From the NCBI GenBank assembly GCA_938004315.1, contig CALKWG010000038.1, positions 1-7,383 of the forward strand: a stretch of DNA of 7,383 nucleotides, written 5' to 3'. Made by a program: the position numbers and the translations under genes. Of this stretch, positions 6,227 to 7,383 are shown one piece after another. This DNA comes from an uncultured Spirochaetaceae bacterium (GTDB taxonomy: Bacteria; Spirochaetota; Spirochaetia; Treponematales; UBA12059). Below the pieces are notes generated by a model, which saw only the letters and a program-made list of their open reading frames with translations, ran no database searches and had not been told where the DNA came from. The stretch's first letter is position 1, and each line of letters begins with the position of its first letter.

Positions 6227-6310
6227 TTTTTAGCGCACAATGGGGCACGCGCCGGCCTAGTGTCAATATACTCAAGGGCGCTTATGCGGCAAATATGCGT
6301 TTTTAGCGCA
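6227..6310 (+). repeat. 11-bp direct repeat TTTTTAGCGCA flanking the middle of the divergent region
   Basis: TTTTTAGCGCA occurs at 6227-6237 and again at 6300-6310, 73 bp apart start to start, close to seven helical turns. Both are T-rich islands in GC-rich DNA. They may be binding sites for a regulator acting on pot and mazG, or a chance repeat. The second copy forms the centre and right arm of the gapped inverted repeat at 6293-6313. Confidence 0.5.
6267..6272 (+). promoter_or_regulatory. mazG: Possible -10 element for mazG
   Basis: TATACT matches TATAAT at 5 of 6 positions and stands in one of the few AT-rich patches upstream of mazG. I find no convincing -35 at 16-18 bp (the bases there are GC-rich), and no TGn extension. 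Transcription would begin near 6279, leaving a leader of about 94 nt containing the inverted repeat at 6293-6313. Confidence 0.25.
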
Positions 6311-6313
6311 TAT
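6293..6313. promoter_or_regulatory. Gapped inverted repeat ATATGCG-N7-CGCATAT upstream of mazG
   Basis: ATATGCG (6293-6299) and CGCATAT (6307-6313) are perfect inverted arms around a 7-bp centre TTTTTAG. The core ATGCG also occurs alone at 6284 and 6316. The form suits a dimeric DNA-binding protein, or a small hairpin in a mazG leader. No known operator is recognised. Confidence 0.4.
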
Positions 6314-6372
6314 GTATGCGCGGCCTGGTCGGCGGCTTGCGCGATAGCCGCGCTTCGGGGCATCCTTCGGCC

Positions 6373-7173
6373 ATGGAACGAACCGTCGCCGCCTTCGGGC
6401 GCCTCTATGAGATCATCAAGACCCTGCGCGCCCCCGGGGGCTGCCCCTGGGATCGCGAACAGACGCCTAAGAGCGTGCGCGCCAACCTCATAGAGGAGGC
6501 CTACGAGTGCGTGGAGGCCATCAACGAGGGCGACCCGTCCCACGTCCGCGAAGAGCTCGGCGACGTCTTCCTTATGGCCGTCTTCCTCTGCCGTATGTAC
6601 GAGGAAGCCGGCGAGTTCGGGCCGGCCGACGCCCTCGACCTGGTGTCCGAGAAGCTCGTACGCCGGCATCCGCACGTCTTCGCCGACGCGAAGGCGGACG
6701 ACGCCGACCAAGTCGTGCGCCAATGGAACGAGATCAAGGAGACGGTCGAGGGAAGGCGGAGGAAGGACTCGGCCCTGGACGCCGTCTCTAAGGCCCTGCC
6801 GCCCTTGGAGCGGGCCTACCGGCTGCAGAAGGCCGCCGCCAAGCTCGGCTTCGACTGGCCCGACGCGCGCGGCGCCTGGGATAAGTTCATGGAGGAGGCG
6901 GCCGAGGTCCGCGCAGAGCTCGAAAGCCCCGCGGGAGCCCCGGACAAGGACGCCGTAGAGGATGAGATCGGCGACCTCCTCTTCTCGGCCGTCAACGTGT
7001 CGCGCAAGCACGGGGTCGACCCCGCCATAGCCCTGCACCGCGCCTTGGAGAAATTCTCGGCCCGTTTCCGGCACGTTGAGCGGCGCATGGCCGAGCTCGG
7101 CTCGACGATGGAGAAGGGCAAGCTCGAGGAGATGGACAGGCTCTGGGACGAGGCCAAAGCGCGGGGTCTCTAG
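6373..7173 (+). CDS. mazG: Nucleoside triphosphate pyrophosphohydrolase MazG
   Basis: This 266-residue cytoplasmic enzyme should hydrolyse (d)NTPs to the monophosphate and pyrophosphate. In E. coli MazG clears aberrant nucleotides and affects ppGpp and survival in starvation. Length fits E. coli MazG (263). Landmarks are GGCPWDREQT (22-31), the metal-binding set Glu41-Glu42-xx-Glu45 with Glu61-xx-Asp64, RRHPHVFAD (97-105), GFDW (159-162), and the second-domain set Glu174-Glu175-xx-Glu178 with Glu198-xx-Asp201. Both tandem MazG domains keep their acidic residues, so the enzyme should be active. I chose the ATG at 6373 because family homology begins there; an in-frame ATG at 6316 would add 19 residues (MRGLVGGLRDSRASGHPSA) unlike the family. 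Neither start has a strong Shine-Dalgarno; GGGG at 6357-6360 is 12 nt before the chosen ATG. The gene is divergent from potA and converges on a gene at the window edge. Confidence 0.95.
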   Translation: MERTVAAFGRLYEIIKTLRAPGGCPWDREQTPKSVRANLIEEAYECVEAINEGDPSHVREELGDVFLMAVFLCRMYEEAGEFGPADALDLVSEKLVRRHPHVFADAKADDADQVVRQWNEIKETVEGRRRKDSALDAVSKALPPLERAYRLQKAAAKLGFDWPDARGAWDKFMEEAAEVRAELESPAGAPDKDAVEDEIGDLLFSAVNVSRKHGVDPAIALHRALEKFSARFRHVERRMAELGSTMEKGKLEEMDRLWDEAKARGL

Positions 7174-7188
7174 CCGCGCCGCGGCCGC

Positions 7189-7383
7189 CTATATCAGGCG
7201 TCGCCTTCGATAGCGTCGGAGCTTGGTCGACCACGCGCCTATCAGCGCCGCGTCGTCGGCCAGCGACTCGGGGCGCCCGTCCTTGAACGCTCGGATGATG
7301 ACGTAGCGCGCCATGTCGGGCGCGCCGCCCTGCTCGTCCAGCGCGTCCATGTAGAGGAGCCAGTCCTCGTCCCGATCGCGGAG
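7189..7383 (-). CDS. C-terminal fragment of an unrecognised protein, running off the window
   Basis: An open minus-strand frame enters from the right edge and ends at a TAG (7191-7189), giving 64 residues of a longer protein whose start lies beyond the window. Visible pieces include EDWLLYMDALDEQ, MARYVIIRAF and a basic end LRRYRRRRLI. It is charged, apparently soluble, and shows no membrane segment. I do not recognise a family. Codon use is like its neighbours, with GC-rich third positions but ATA present. Its stop is 15 bp from that of mazG, so the two genes converge tightly. No T-tailed hairpin separates them, only GC-rich DNA with short palindromes (GCGGCCGC at 7181-7188). A basic C-terminus could contact nucleic acid, which is speculation. 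Confidence 0.65.
   Translation of the reverse strand, partial: LRDRDEDWLLYMDALDEQGGAPDMARYVIIRAFKDGRPESLADDAALIGAWSTKLRRYRRRRLI

Noticed and set aside
6261..6266. Perfect TTGACA (minus strand) as the main pot -35 element
   Set aside because: Its best -10 partner at 17-18 bp is only CCATTG or CATTGT. The TTGCGT/TATGCT pair nearer to potA has a better -10. TTGACA remains an alternative.
6316..6372. Upstream ATG at 6316 as the mazG start
   Set aside because: The extra 19 residues do not resemble MazG N-termini, overlap the inverted-repeat region and lack a Shine-Dalgarno. The start at 6373 gives the normal family length, though neither start has a strong ribosome site.
6133..6372. Riboswitch or small RNA gene in the divergent region
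   Set aside because: The expected pot leader is only about 54 nt and holds one simple palindrome. I see no known riboswitch core and no tRNA-like or other structured RNA signature.
6190..7074. 294-codon minus-strand open frame opposite mazG
   Set aside because: mazG on the plus strand has full family motifs in both domains. The reverse frame lacks recognisable motifs and would run into the pot control region.
1..7383. Mobile element, CRISPR array, defence system or secondary-metabolite cluster
   Set aside because: No transposase, integrase, regularly spaced repeats or defence-type proteins were found on either strand. The gene content is core transport and nucleotide metabolism.

Overview
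This is a GC-rich bacterial chromosome segment of ordinary housekeeping type, with no sign of phage, transposon, CRISPR array, tRNA or rRNA. Everything recognisable points to a polyamine-uptake operon plus a MazG-type nucleotide pyrophosphohydrolase. The source could be a GC-rich spirochaete: the PotD homologue has a loose, spirochaete-like lipobox (FGTSC), and the potA-potB-potC-potD order matches the one I recall from treponemes. That assignment is inference and is not secure, because many other phyla share the same order. Despite GC-rich third positions, the isoleucine codon ATA is common (about 8 of 19 Ile codons in the first gene).

Layout: (1) 20-2128 (+) is a large exported protein of unknown function. 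It is split by a 118-residue segment made almost only of Asp, Glu, Trp and Tyr. (2) 2129-2252 is a convergent intergenic region with two hairpins, the second a strong candidate bidirectional terminator. (3) 6132 down to 2253 (-) is the potABCD operon. Its genes overlap by 4 bp (ATGA) at potA/potB and potB/potC, and potD's Shine-Dalgarno overlaps the potC stop codon. (4) 6133-6372 is the divergent control region. It holds two perfect 20-bp palindromes, a candidate pot promoter whose spacer lies wholly inside one palindrome, an 11-bp direct repeat and a gapped 7+7 inverted repeat. (5) 6373-7173 (+) is mazG. (6) 7189-7383 (-) is the C-terminal end of a further gene that runs off the window, convergent with mazG and 15 bp from its stop codon.

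How the genes work together: PotD, a lipoprotein, should capture a polyamine outside the inner membrane. PotB and PotC form the channel and PotA hydrolyses ATP, so the cluster is a complete importer. MazG is divergently transcribed from the same intergenic region, and a functional link to polyamines is not established. The points most worth a second look are the palindrome-built pot control region, the acidic/aromatic insert of the first protein, changes in the predicted PotD ligand pocket, and a repeat-built C-terminal tail on PotB.
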